A DNA stretch of 64,000 bases from Gymnogyps californianus (lineage: Eukaryota; Chordata; Aves; Accipitriformes; Cathartidae): contig NC_059477.1 in NCBI RefSeq assembly GCF_018139145.2, forward strand, positions 43,337,502 through 43,401,501. Direction: 5' to 3'. The translations under genes and the position numbers were made by a program. How positions within the stretch are numbered: position 1 is the stretch's first letter; the number at the start of each line of letters is the position of its first letter. A model generated the notes under the pieces. The model did no database searches. It worked only from the letters and a program-made list of their open reading frames with translations, and was not told where the DNA came from. Positions 1 through 12,108 of the stretch are shown piece by piece.

Positions 1-3000
1 TCATCCCCTCTCGCTGGTCACCACCTGCCCGGCCACCAGCGGGTCTGGCAGCATCTGCTGCCGGGTCTGTGGCTGCGCGGGGGCTCACCCCCGCCTTCAT
101 CATTTGCAGTACTCTTTTAATATAGAAAATAGTAGTGTAATGCAAATAATCCTGTAAACTTTTAAGAGTCAGAAAATAAATTTAAGAGGGGAACGCACAC
201 AATTTTAAGTACTCTCTCCAGTCAGCTCAAAGACCAAGGGAAGATTTTTAGTAGATGATCTTCTTCCAAACAGGAAGGATTCAGGTATTTTTATTTTCTG
301 GGGGAAAAAAAAAAAAAAATCCTTACATTTGCTCATTCTTAATAACACATTTCTATAAAAGTTACGTCAGTGTTGGCAACCGAAAATAGAAAAACATCAA
401 AAAGCTATTCTTACAGCGCAGAGATGAGTCACTTCGCCTTCGGAGAGCGACCGCCCAGCAGTATTCTCGGACTGGGGAAGAGATATTTTGGTCATTACAA
501 TTGCTTCCCCGGTGCAATTAGAGACATCCGAAAGGGGCCAGCTCTCCCAAACAAGTCCCCTAATCACCAGGCTTTGTCAGGCAAAATGTCAAGTTTGGCA
601 TTAGGACTATTGCTGGGAGACGGGAATAGCTCTTTCCATCATGGGAGAAACATCCGAGGCGAAACCTTCGCCTTAACCGGCAGCTCAGCGGGCACAGAGG
701 CTGCAGCCCCCGCCAAAGCAGCCGCCCTTCTGCGGCAACGGACCTGCTGGGCACCCCCAGTCCCTGAATTATTTCTTGATTTCAAATTCACCTGGCTTAG
801 AAATGGTTGTTTCCCAACACAAAGTAACGTCACATCAGGTTGCGCTTTATTCCAGCTGAAAGCCATGGGGGAGAAGTGACAAACACGCAGACGCTGCACC
901 TAGACTGGCTTTGGACAAGGCGGCAGTCGGTAACAGATAAGAAAAAATTAATTCACGTTTATGAAAAAATAAACCGACCAAACTTAGAAACACTATCAGT
1001 ATTAGGGATGCACGGAGATTAAGGGGAGCAGAATTCATGAGGTGCCCATGGGTTAAGGGGAGCAGAGTTCACCATTTCTGTAGGTGGCATTTTGGTTTAA
1101 CTCACATTTTTGCATTTGACAGGCAGAAAAGCAAGATACCGAATATGTTCGTATTTCCTTCAAACCATCTGAAGCCTTGAATTCTTGTGGAAAAATGATA
1201 GAATCATCTTTTTTTGCAGGAAACAGGTATTTTTTGTTCAACCTACAATGCCAGGCGCAATTCCACATTATACACTATATTACTCTAACATGACTATTAC
1301 CCTATTCAAAATGCACCACAGCAGCAAGCACTGCTGCAGCTCTGCTGCTTCAAAGTGCAGGAGCTATTCTGCTAAGGGAAAACTGCTGTGGAGTTTGCAA
1401 GCTGGTAACCTCCTGTGGTTATTTCTCAGTGAAAAATATCGGTCCAAATCAATTCTATTTATTTGTTGCTAGTTGGGGGTTTTTTTGTTATTGTTTTTAG
1501 AAAAAAAAAAACTTTTTCTTTAATCCTGTAGACAGATGAAAAAGTTCATCTCTGCTACCCCTTGAAGGAGAGCTCCAGAGGTTGTCACTGTATGGACTTG
1601 GCTGCCAACACCCTGAGGAAACGCTGGAGTTAGTTAGTAAAAAGTTCTAAAAATCACCCTTAAATCTTAGCTCAAGAATTTGCCAAACGAGTACCACAGT
1701 GGTACAGAGGGAGTACAAGGTGCGACAGATTTTATGAAAAACGTCCCGAGAGCAGCGATAATGCCTTTAACAACTCCTACTTTAAAACTGAAGATGAACT
1801 GAGATTTTTGAAGTAGCTTTTCTTGGGTTTTATTTTGCTATTAAAAAAGTTTCCTGAAGAGGGAGGAGAGCGGGAAAGAGCAAGAGTTACAGAATCCTCC
1901 ATTTTTGTTTGTGAAGACTGAAAGGCCGCTTTGCAGAAGCCTATACCCAAACCCAGGACAGTATGTGGACACGTGTGTAAGTTTGCTCATGTATGTGCAT
2001 GCGCAGATAGCAGTCCACAAAAAGGCTCTCGTGGAAGATTAAACTTTTATAAAAGCGCACTGAAAACTGCCTAGAAATAGACTCAACATTTGTTCCAAAA
2101 ATGTCAACCTGCTGAAGTTTATTGTAACTTCAACTTTTTCTCTGTGCTCATACACTTCCAGAGCTAGACAACATTTCCTAATAACGGGCAGAAAACGAGG
2201 CTGTGTCACCATAAGCTCACAGGAGAGGTCGAACACGTTCCTCACAAGCCTCTTCCAGCTCACCTCTGTGGAATGCTGGCAGCATCCCCGGGGATGGGGG
2301 ACCGAAGCCCCGAGCCGCACGGAGCTGGCGGAGAGCAGGAGCCTGGCTCTGCCTCGCCACGCTCACCGCTTGCTTTATGAGCATTAAATGAACACTAGAA
2401 CGAGCGGCTTTGGACAGCAGAGACTATGGAGTGACCTGGCTGTGCACCAGAGCAACGAAACAATCAATTTATGATTTTGTTAATTTGGGGAGACAGAAGT
2501 AAGCAAATAATCTTTCTCATTATACATTTTATAACAGTTTTCCCAGTACACACCTAACATAAACTAACCAGAGATTATTCGAGGTCAAGTTAAAACCATA
2601 GTAAGATTTTTGGAAAGATGAAGTCTAGACAGTCTTATGCAAAGTCTTCACAATGTTTCTCCAGTGGGAACACAGATTGTTTGTGAAAATAATAGTATAA
2701 TTAACAAAGATGATAAAGTATGCTACTAAGAGGTTGAACCTGCCTTTAAATAGGTTAGAATAGTCTATTTTGGAGATCTATTGTTCAGGTTTTTTAGAAA
2801 ATGCAAAGTTTCTTCTCTCCAGTTGGGAGAACACTTTCCAGCTCTGGATCCTACTGCCCATAGCGTCACCTCTTAAGATTCTGAGTTCTTGCACAAAGTA
2901 AAGCTGAGCACGGACCAGGGGCTGGGGGCTTTCCATTCACACGTACGCTCCCGGCTACCCTCACACCGTGAGAGCGCTTGCCGGCATTTGTGCTAACGAA

Positions 3001-5514
3001 GGGAGAGACGTCACCATTGCTGTGGTCAGCACTACTCAAACATTCGCTCTCCAGGCTTTCAGCAGTAACACTGAGCTGCGGCTTTTGTTTTGTTTTTTTA
3101 AATCATACCCTTATTTTCTTAGTGTTTATACTGAGAGATTTCCAAAAGTGTCACCGCAAAGTTATCTCTACTTCTAAAGCAGCTGTATTTTTTAAAACAA
3201 TTTTTTAAAGGGGATGAAACAAAAAAATGTGGCAGACCCATGCAATGGTGTGCCTGTTGCTCGTGAGAAGGGCTTTTAGAAGATGTCAGGCAATACTCTA
3301 CAGTGTTTCACTGATAAAGTTCCTTAGTTCAAGGTGCTAGTTTGCCTTTTGTGGTTCTCCCTCCCTTTGACTTATTCATAAAAGCAGCAGCAGCTCTGTC
3401 CTTTGCTAGGCTGTTTGCTGAGGAAAGGGGAGCTGTCCTAGGAAGTCATATTTACCGTAATCATCTGCCTTTATTTTCTTGCCTACCTTTTCCAGCATGT
3501 TCCCTGAATAACTCCTTGGATGCGTCTGCAACTCATTAATAGGAAGAGCCCTCGGTAACACCTAATGTGTCGGCACTCATGGCACGGTCTCTGGAGACTC
3601 TCTCTAATTGGTACAAGAAAGTTCTTCCTCCTCCCGAGTGTAATCCCTCAAACTATATAATCATTAAGACAAGGTGTTAAAAAACAAACCAGGAAGCAGA
3701 AAAACACTCAGCAGTCATTAAATGAAAATACCTTAATTAAGCGAAGAAAGTGGCTATTATTAGAAAGTCATTTCTTATTTAGAAGCAGCATAAAATTTTA
3801 ATAAGGATAAAGTCAGCAGTTGCCTCACTAAAACTAAACCAATTAGATCAAATGAGACCAAACTGCACAGTGCAAGGAGAAGTACATCTTCAGCATCTCC
3901 TGAACACCAAGAGCTTTTAAAGTCAGCTTGAGATTAGGAAGAGGCAAAGCTGCCGAGAGCCTCAGAAGTGGTGGCATGCCCATCCTGGTAAGGGTCGGGC
4001 TCTATCCGCTGTGAGAGCCAGGCTGCAGTCCTACTGCTGATTTCAGATACACCAGCTTTGCAACCACTGTGTATTCAGGAGATGGCTCAGTTTTGAGCCC
4101 AATGGTGTTTCCCTCCCACGTCCTCTTCTCCTCCACCCAGCTCATGCAAAGGGAGGGCTCACCTTGCTTTCCCCGGCCCCCTGCTCTGCCGCAGGGAACG
4201 GGCATTGGCTGGAGGCTGCTCCAGGCTGCTCACGGGTCCTCAACAAGCACAACGTCTGCACCCAGGGCGAGCTTCTTTCAGCTGGAAAGAGCACCCCAAA
4301 GCAGCCATTTGCCTTTTTCTCCTGTATATTGAATTAGCACAGAATGTAGAAAGAGAACTTGGCCTTTTGTGGCACGTGGGGGTTGTATTTGTGAAGGGCA
4401 GTCTGACTTTTCAGGTCCTGATCTGACACAGCAAAGGAGCACTGAAGCCACAATCCTGGAGAAGGGGGTCCCAAGCTCAGTTGTACGTGGCAAAATGAAA
4501 GGCAGCTCTGGGAGCATCTCCCACTGCTGGGGCAGCAGGTATGACCTCTTGCTTTGCAAACTAGGGTGAACTCATCTAGCAGCTCCTGCTCCATGCCCGC
4601 TCCCCAAACTGAGCTCCCAAACCAGCAGCCTTCTACCACGTTCCCTAAACCAAGGCCCAAACCGGTGCCTCCACCCTCCTCCCCTGCCCCACACGCAGGT
4701 ATGGAGCACATACACATCCCATGCAAGGCACACACAGAGCTGTCATCAACCACCTCCACAATTTACATGCAGCGAGAAGCAAAGTACGCCCGCTCCTGAA
4801 TTTCAGCTCTTGGGCTCAACTCTGGGTCCATTCTACCAAAAGCTAGCCCATCACCAGTTTACGAAACCAAGTGCTTTGTGTCTAGCTCATACAAAGTTAC
4901 TGTGAAGCTACAGCATTTTGCCAGATGTCCATGTCCCATGTGTCACGTTGGTGCACCATGTCTGCCTCACCACAGACATCCTCCCATTTAGCGCTTGTTT
5001 GGTTCTTGGTCTCAAAATCTGCTGCTGCTGGTTTTAGTTTGTTTGCTCTGTCACTTCCCTGCCCCACCTCCTCCTCCTTGCTCAGGAAGGTCCAAAGTTT
5101 ATTCCGTATTTCAGTACTTCAAAGCTTTTCCCTAACACTTGGCGGCTTTAGGCATCTAAGCATGATTCAGTGGTATCTAAGTGTCAGAGCTCTTACGATG
5201 AACAACTTCTGCAGACAGGGTTTGTAAGGAAAGAGCTATTACCACAGTTTATATTAAAGACCTTAATAATCATATACATATTTTTAAGAGTTTATGTCTA
5301 GGAGAAGATGGCTGCTTTGAAAGGAATAAACAGAGGAAGAAGGAGGGTTGGGACCATCAGGAATAGCATAAATAAAAGACAGGACTGAGGTCGATCAGAC
5401 AAGCTTAACCACAAGCACCAGCAGCCACGGAGAAGCCCAATTCATTGAGCCACTGAGCTTTGGTTCAGGGTTAAGCAAGGCCAGAGACAAATGAGTTGCA
5501 ATCCAGACTTGAAG
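1..5514. other. noncoding unique DNA
   Basis: No recognisable exon, RNA gene or transposon. Visible landmarks are a run of about 15 A near 305-320, a small direct repeat at 1019-1071 (listed separately) and moderately GC-rich patches near 430-760 and 4100-4720. The longest open frames (169 codons at 370-879 plus; 141 codons at 4334-4759 minus) overlap other open frames on both strands and show no domain or motif I recognise, so I read them as chance. Confidence 0.6.
1019..1071. repeat. short direct repeat, period 34 bp
   Basis: TTAAGGGGAGCAGAATTCA at 1019 recurs with one mismatch at 1053. Two copies only, 34 bp apart. Probably a local duplication; no element boundary is evident. Confidence 0.7.
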
Positions 5515-5800
5515 TCAATAACTGCACATGCTGATTTACACCAAAGAAGATTTTTATTGTTTTATGCAAGAAAGATAATTATCTGCTTGACCACAAAATT
5601 ACAGGCTATTAGGAATAATTTTGTTCATTTAATAATTAGAAGATTAACCAAAGCTCTCTATTGAGCAGTAGTAAGAGTTCATCTTGCACATTATGTGGGA
5701 TATAGTTCATTAGTTGCAACTAGCTGGTCTTAATCTAAAGGATAATAGCCCTTTACATCCAGCAAAAATTACAATTCCTTTATAAGGTCTAATAGCTTCA
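5515..5800. promoter_or_regulatory. AT-rich, motif-dense block (possible conserved noncoding element)
   Basis: AT-rich, non-repetitive sequence carrying many short sites resembling developmental factor motifs: a GATA-like AGATAATTATCT palindrome near 5572, a RUNX-like TGACCACA near 5588, and TAATAATTAG near 5630. The composition and site density resemble vertebrate conserved enhancers. Conservation cannot be seen from one sequence, so this is inference. Confidence 0.2.
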
Positions 5801-8391
5801 GCCGGTAACTACTAGCCTATTATCTTCATTTTGTAGATGACAAACTGACTATAAACAGAGTAAATAATAGCAGACTACATCAAGTTTCTCAGGATTTTAA
5901 CCAAGTCCTTCTGAAGACACATGCCAAGTTGTTTTGAGCTTCCCATGCTCACTGCTTTTGCACCCAGCTCTCTATGTTTGGTACAAAAGAAAAGCGGTAC
6001 AGAGCTCAGATGCTGCCTTTGACCACACGTGGAAAATATAGCATCAAGATGGGGGCAGAAATGGGAATGGGAAATTGAAAACATTGCCTTAGTATGTGCT
6101 GATGGGCGCTCTATTTGCTTCAGTTGCAGTCTATATCTCATTTACACCAGGTTTTTAGCAGAGTGGAGTAGTCCGAGGCTCTGAGATTCCCTGCTGCTGT
6201 TACACGCCCACGGCTCTGGAGCTGGAAGAAGCCCCAGTGCTGCAAACGGATTGCTGCTGAAACCCAGGGACGCATGTACAAGACAACATTGTGCATCCTC
6301 CCATTTCACCTTCCAGATAAGGATCTGTGTCTGCAGAAGCAGAGAAATCTACCGCAGGGGAAGAGACACTGGTGATAGCTTTCAGGAAATCAGTCTCAAA
6401 AGTACAAAACTATTCAGCTGGAAATGAAACCAAATCCAAATTAAAGAAGGTTAACAAAGAAAAACCCCTCACAGCTTAGCACGGATCACAGAAAGGTTTT
6501 TCGCCAAGTTTAAAATAAAGAAATAAAACACCTTGCCTTAGTTCAACTTTTCCAAGAGTCAAACTATACTATCTTTTAAACAATTATTTCTGGCTTGTTG
6601 ATTTTTTTTTTTTTTTTAGTTAAAGGGGATGCAGGCAAGAAGTTTCCAAAGACGTGAAGATGGAGGGATCAATGTCTATGTTTGTAGACTGTATTTAAGA
6701 GGTCTGCTCCAACGTCCAGCTGCATTTCTTCAGCAGTCCGTCCCCACCATGATGGTTTCATGGCCTGAGAGCAGCCGAGGTGTCTCGCCATGTCCTCTGC
6801 TGCTGGAGGGGATGGCAGGGGAACACGGGGCCAGACCCCTCCCAAGGTGAGGCGATGAGGGGAAGCAGGAAAACCTGGGCATGGCAGACCGCTTAGATAT
6901 TAGGGGAAAAAAAACCCCTCTTGCCGAGGGGGTGGCCAAAAGCCAGGACAGAGGGTGCAACGTCTCCATCCTCAGAGAGGGCAGAAGGCACTGAGCAGCC
7001 CGGTCCTGCTGGCCTGGCCTCGAGAGAGAGGTCAGATCAACCATCCCAGGGGCCCTGCCCAAGATGGGTGATTCTAAGGGGTTTGGTTTGGTTGGTTTTG
7101 TTTTTATTCAAACAGTTAATGCGCTGATTTTTACGAGCAAAATCAGCCACCTGCACAGGACTAAAATAAGCTCCCAAGATCCGCAGCTCCGGCTCAGACC
7201 CGTGCATGTCAAAACATCGCAAAACAACATTTTTCACATGAATACATACATAATAAACCAGAAAATCCATTAGTATAAAAGGCATTCCATCCTTGTTTAA
7301 GTGACTAGACATCAATCTATGTATCATCTTGAGTATTGAGAAGGGAGACTTATGGGTACAGCTAATTTCAGGTTTAGGTTACAGAGGCAGCTCCCTCGAA
7401 ATCAGTCCCAGAGCTCACTGGGAATCCTCAGTCCCCATGTGCTCTCGCTGGCGGTGGAGCTCACCACAAAAGGCTTTCACTGCAATTAACCCCAACACTT
7501 GCTTTAATCCCTTCTGGTACTAACGAGCTGTCCTGTTTGCTCCAGCACTGCTCCCATTTGTACAGGAGATGTTCACCAGGAATCGTCATCCTCTGAATCA
7601 AAGGGCTATTCTAACAAACAGACCCTAATTACTCAGCTGGAGAACTACATGCTAATGAACACGGGCCCTGCCTGCATTTCCCAGGCTAATCTGATTACTA
7701 ATGTTCTGCACCAACAGTTGTGTACATGTGCTGCGTGCCTTCGTTAACAGTTTGCAATATGCCATAGTTCAGTGCAAAATCCAGGAGCCAAGCTGGTGCT
7801 CCGAGTATTTGTAAGCAACATTCGTTGCCCAGAGTTAATCACTGGGGAAGACAAGGGGAAAATTCTCATTACAGAAGCTGCTGACAGGGAATTTTAACGT
7901 GAAGAGCATATCCTTATTCCTCTTGTCTCCTTACAACTTTGACACCCGGAGAACATGGCAAGGGAGAGGCGAAACAGCTCCTCTCTTGGTCACCACCGGA
8001 GAAGCCCACTCTCCTGGGGCACGAAGCAGCAGCTCAGGCAAGGGAGAGAGGCTCCAAGGCAAGACCCCAGGATCCTCACGCCAAACAGTTACTAGAAGCA
8101 CAGGAAAACAACTTCACCATGAAAACATGCAATCCAGCTTATATTTATTTCCATAACTGGTGTGAAGAGCACTGAACCCGAAGAGAGGGAGAGTATATGC
8201 AGGTTCGCATTTAAAAATAGACATTTTAAGTAATTTGCAGACCATTTTAAGTCCCAAGAGATGTCCAAGTATAGTTTACCCAGTGTTGCTAACAAACCTC
8301 AACGCTGGCTAAATTAACGATCTGCCCATTTTGTTACTCTGAGTAGCCTAGACCACAGGAATAAGTTAAATTTATAAACATGAAATGATGC
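5801..8391. other. noncoding unique DNA
   Basis: No exon, RNA gene or transposon recognised. A T-run lies near 6603-6618. Open frames around 6730-7130 overlap each other on both strands and look spurious. Confidence 0.6.
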
Positions 8392-8537
8392 TGTCCTGGT
8401 TTTGGCACCTGTAGTAGTGGGGGGACTGCGTTCGCGCTCTCCCCTGGTAGGTGCCAATTGCTACCACAACGGTGTGCTGGTGGCAATACCGCACCAACCG
8501 AGACTCCCCGATTCCCATCCATACGCTGATTCATTGA

Positions 8538-9198
8538 CTGGAGAGCCAAGGAGCGATCAGCAGGACTCGCTCGCCCTTTAACAGCCCCATTGGGCCAGGG
8601 CGAAAGTCTAACGGAGAGTGGAGACTAACAGTAGACTATCGTGGCCTGAATGAAGTCATGCCGCTGCTGAGCGCAGCCGTGCCGGACATGCCAGAACTTC
8701 AATACGAACTGGAGTCGAAGGCAGCCAAGTGGTACGCCACGACTGATATCGCTAATGCATTTTTCTCAGTCCCTTTGGCAGCAGAGTGCCAGCCACAGTT
8801 TGCTTTCACTTGGAGGGGCATCCAGTACACCGGGAATCGACTGCCCCAGGGGTGGAAACACAGCCCCACCGTTTGCCATGGACTGATCCAGCCTGCACTG
8901 GAACAGGGGGAAGCTCCAGAACACCTGCAGGACATTGATGACATCATCGTGTGGGGCAACACAGCAGCAGAAGGTTTTGAGAAAGGGGAGAAAATAATCC
9001 AAATCCTTCTGAAAGCCGGTTTTGCCATAAAACAGAGTAAGGTGAAGGGACCCTCACAGGAGATTCAGTTTTTAGGAATAAAATGGCAAGATGGGCATCA
9101 TCACATCCCAATGGACGTGATCAACAAAATAGCAGCTATGTCTCCACCGACTAGTAAAAAGGAAACACGAACTGTCTTAGGCATTGTGGGTTTTTGGA
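8538..9198 (+). pseudogene. ERVL pol remnant, reverse transcriptase domain
   Basis: An uninterrupted frame of about 220 codons covers the fingers and palm of a retroviral reverse transcriptase. Counting from the ATG at 8658, motif A is around residue 30 (TTDIANAF), the LPQGW motif is at 62-66, the catalytic motif C is at 92-95 and an FLGIKW motif follows. Upstream of the ATG the frame still reads pol (NGEWRLTVDYRGLNE). It is closed by TGA at 8535-8537, although pol-like sequence continues to about 8403 with frame damage. The catalytic YxDD box reads DIDD: the tyrosine is replaced by aspartate, which should disable polymerisation. At the 3' side the frame runs straight into the LTR and stops at 9225-9227. 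RNase H and integrase are absent. This is a dead fragment of an old retrovirus. Confidence 0.85.
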
Positions 9199-9783
9199 TG
9201 TCCTGGTTTCAGCGGGGACAGAGTTAATTTTCTTCTTAGTAGCTGGTACAGTGCTGTGTTTTGGATTGAGTGCGAGAATGATGTTGATAACACGCTGATG
9301 GTTTAGTTGTTGCTAAGTAGCGCTTATCCTAAGTCAAGGATTTTCAGTCTCCCATGCTCTGCCAGCAAGCAGGGGCACAAGAAGCTGGGAGGGAGCACGG
9401 CCAGGACAGCTGACCCCAGCTACCCAAAGGGATATTCCATACCATGGAACGTCGTGCCCAGTATATGAACTGGGGGGAGTTGGCCGGGAGGGGCAGATCA
9501 CTGCTGGGGCATCGGTCAGCGGGTGGTGAGCAATTGCATTGTGCATCACTTGTCTTTTTCTTGGGTTTTATTTCTCCTTTTTTTATTATATTCCTTTTAA
9601 TTACATTTATTATTATATTTCATTATTATTATTGTTAGCATTATTTATTACTTTAGTTATTAAACCATTCTTGTCTCAACCCACGAGTTTTACCTTCTTT
9701 CCTGATTCTCCTCCCCATCCCTCTGGGAGCGGGGGGGAGCGGCTGCGTGGTGCTTGGCTGCTGGCTGGGGTTAAACCACAACA
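9199..9783 (+). mobile_element. ERVL-type LTR
   Basis: About 585 bp bounded by TG and CA. It starts TGTCCTGGTTTCAGCGGGGA. Its 3' third is an AT-rich TTATTATT stretch (9600-9660) with a variant polyadenylation signal ATTAAA at 9659-9664. It ends in a GC-rich segment with GGGGTTAAACCACAACA. No internal retroviral sequence follows it, so it is the 3' LTR of the adjacent pol remnant. Short open frames inside it are not genes. Confidence 0.8.
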
Positions 9784-9806
9784 GATACGGATCACTTAAC
9801 ACTGGG

Positions 9807-9855
9807 ATAGTTAATTATTTTAACTATTAGTTAAATATTTTAAATACTTTAACTA
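9807..9855. repeat. AT-rich tandem palindromes beside the LTR
   Basis: Two inverted repeats in a row. ATAGTTA (9807-9813) pairs with TAACTAT (9821-9827) across 7 bases. TAGTTAA (9828-9834) pairs with TTAACTA (9849-9855) across 14 bases. They lie 24 bp beyond the LTR end. They may be a local AT-rich cruciform-prone site; function is unknown. Confidence 0.6.
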
Positions 9856-9965
9856 TTTCAATTATTTTCTCAACTGTCATGTTAACCAAACCCACAAACC
9901 CAGAAGACCCCTGTAATAGCTAGACCTCTGGTCTACATGCATGAGTGTCTTTTTTTAAAGCCCTT

Positions 9966-10008
9966 TTAGCATGTATGTCCAAATAGCGGGGAAAGTGGAA
10001 TAGGTCGG
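9966..10008 (+). repeat. 43-bp dispersed repeat, copy A
   Basis: Matches 11978-12020 at 36 of 43 positions without gaps, in the same orientation. The core is ATGTCCAAATAG followed by GGGGAAAG. Six of the seven differences are transitions. The flanking sequences do not match. The parent element is not recognised. Confidence 0.7.
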
Positions 10009-11977
10009 CTGTGAATTATGGGGAATACACTTGTAGTCATTCATTTTAGAAGTGGAGGTTTATCCAAAACCAAAGTCTCTGTTCTTGTAAGTGCATCTTA
10101 AGATCAAGGGACCAAATACTGCTACAGAAGTAGAAAAATCACTCCATAATTCCCATTTTAGTATTCAGAAAAATCCTTATATGCATATATTGATACTTCA
10201 TAAGTAGCCTGCCTTTACAGTAAAGGGTTAAAGTCCTTCTGGGCTACAGTAATTACAGTCCAAGTTGATTCTGGACTCTTTTAGAAATAATAAATGATGA
10301 AGCACGCAGGACAGAAAGCTTATGATTTTCCATAGAGATGAAGGAGGAGGGTTCTTCTATTTGTTTTTAAAGCCTGTAAACTGTCCAAAGCACTTTTATT
10401 CAGACTCCCAGGGTATATTCAACTGTATTGGCATTGCCTAGAAATTAAGCCTACAATCAATTCCTTTCTCCCCGCTTTCTCACCCCTCCCAATTAAGTTC
10501 CACTGGCTGCATTCATTTTAGATTAAATCAAGGTGACCAAGACAGTAAGCTCCATCAAAGCAGGAAAAACACTTGTATAAAATAATCAGAGGTCCTCAAG
10601 AGATCTTGAATATTGCCTCCAGAGAGATACTTACAGACTAAGATAGTCTAGGCAGCTAATGAGTCTGTACAAGGGACTTCAGATCAAAACAACGGCAGAA
10701 AGAGAGATGACAACATCCAGGTCTGCATGCAAATATAGCTTTATCTGCAATGCAGATAGCTATTTAGCATCAGATGGAGATTGAAATGTACTTCAACAGA
10801 TTGAATCTCCTCTAGCCTAAACAGTGTTTTCATTTTTTACATGAAGCTGGTAATTATGTTTTCCACTTATACCTGGAAATTTCAGCAAATATTCTAGACG
10901 AGCTATTTTTGATTGGAATGATTCCATATGCTACAAAATAATGAGATTTTTCAAGTTGGGGTTTTTTTGTTTTTGTTTGGGTTTTTTTGGTTTTGGTTTT
11001 TTTTTCTTTTTTTAGGAGCTGTATGCGTGAAGATTGAGCAATTCTTCAATACAGGTTGGGGAAGTTACATGAACAGAGGTTCAGGTATCTAGTATCAGAG
11101 GTTGGAACCGCTCAAGGTTTTGGAAACATACCCTTCACATGCACACTCCTGGTCCAGGCAACAAGAGAAAAGCCAGCCAAGCTGCCATAGGGTTTCTACG
11201 AGACGCATCTACGTGAACTTTTCAACTCCAGTCAGGAGCTGACGAAACTAAACCAGTAGCGGATCCCGCAGCCAAGGGGCCCATGGGGTGGTAAGGGCAC
11301 CAGGATAACCTCCCCTCCGGCAGCTGCTCTGCCCCATAGGTCTCCGTCTGCAGCTCCCAGAACTGCAGCGCACCCTCAACCGAGTCACCCCCAAACCTGC
11401 CGCTCCTCTGCGAGCGGGCAGGCTTGGGGTTCAGAGCTCAGTTTCTGCCATCTGGAGCAGTTACACGGCTCTTACAGATTCCTTTAGTGTCACGAAGCCT
11501 TCTTAAGAAAGCAGCGCTTCTCCTACGCCTGCTCAAATCTCTCTGCGGTAATTCAGTCGTTTGTAAGAAGGCGAGGGACCTGGCACGCCACGGGCAGGCC
11601 CTCAAGCTGCAGAAGCAGAGCGGCACCCACAGCGGTGCTGCTCCTGCTTTTAAGCCTGCTTGGCTTAAAATTAAGAGTTTCTAGGGAGAGCAAAGTGTTG
11701 AACATGGTTTAGAAGTAAAGGAGGCTAAGTACATTTAGAGCTCTTGCAAGACTGTCGTAACTTGAGGTATACAGGTATTTCATACCCAGATATTTAAACA
11801 CATTAAGAAAAAAACATTTGCAATCTTTCCTTTTATTTTTAAATAAAAAACCAAAGAAAAAAACCCCAAAACCTACACCCTCACAAAGCTGAGAAGTTCA
11901 ATTTTATGTTTCCTGACATGAGCAGATTAATTATGGCTTTCCTCCCACCACCGCTTTGCTCAGACTCGTATGTCGTG
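10009..11977. other. noncoding unique DNA
   Basis: Mostly AT-rich sequence between the two 43-bp repeat copies. A T/G-rich low-complexity tract lies at about 10960-11015. The 11.2-11.65 kb part is GC-richer and holds short overlapping open frames on both strands with no recognisable product. Confidence 0.6.
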
Positions 11978-12020
11978 TTAGCACATATGTCCAAATAGTG
12001 GGGAAAGAGGAATAAACCGG
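11978..12020 (+). repeat. 43-bp dispersed repeat, copy B
   Basis: Second copy of the repeat at 9966-10008. It ends exactly where the reversed ERVL LTR fragment begins at 12021. Confidence 0.7.
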
Positions 12021-12108
12021 TGTGGTTTAACCCCAGCCGGCAACTAAGCACCGCACAGCCACTCGCTCCCCCTCGGTGGGATGGGGGAGAGAATCGGAAG
12101 AATAAAAT
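12021..12108 (-). mobile_element. ERVL-type LTR, 3'-end fragment
   Basis: The minus strand matches the last roughly 90 bp of the LTR at 9199-9783: GGTTTAACCCCAGCC here is the complement of that LTR's terminus, and the match continues through the GC-rich tail to about 12108. The remainder of the LTR is missing. It is diverged from the 9.2-9.8 kb copy and in the opposite orientation, so it is an independent, older or truncated insertion. Confidence 0.75.

Larger units (their letters stand above)
8387..9788 (+). mobile_element. ERVL-type endogenous retrovirus, internally deleted, with one intact-looking LTR
   Basis: A plus-strand retroviral remnant. It holds a partial pol (reverse transcriptase) region followed directly by an LTR of about 585 bp that starts TGTCCTGG and ends CCACAACA. 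The LTR's first 11 bases, TGTCCTGGTTT, also occur at 8392, just before the pol-derived sequence begins. The flanks are GATGC (8387-8391) and GATAC (9784-9788), a 4 of 5 match of the length expected for an ERVL target duplication. The simplest reading is one provirus that lost almost the whole 5' LTR, gag, protease, RNase H and integrase. The family call rests on recognition of the pol and LTR sequence as those of abundant avian ERVL copies. The exact subfamily is not assignable here. The copy is not functional. Confidence 0.75.
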
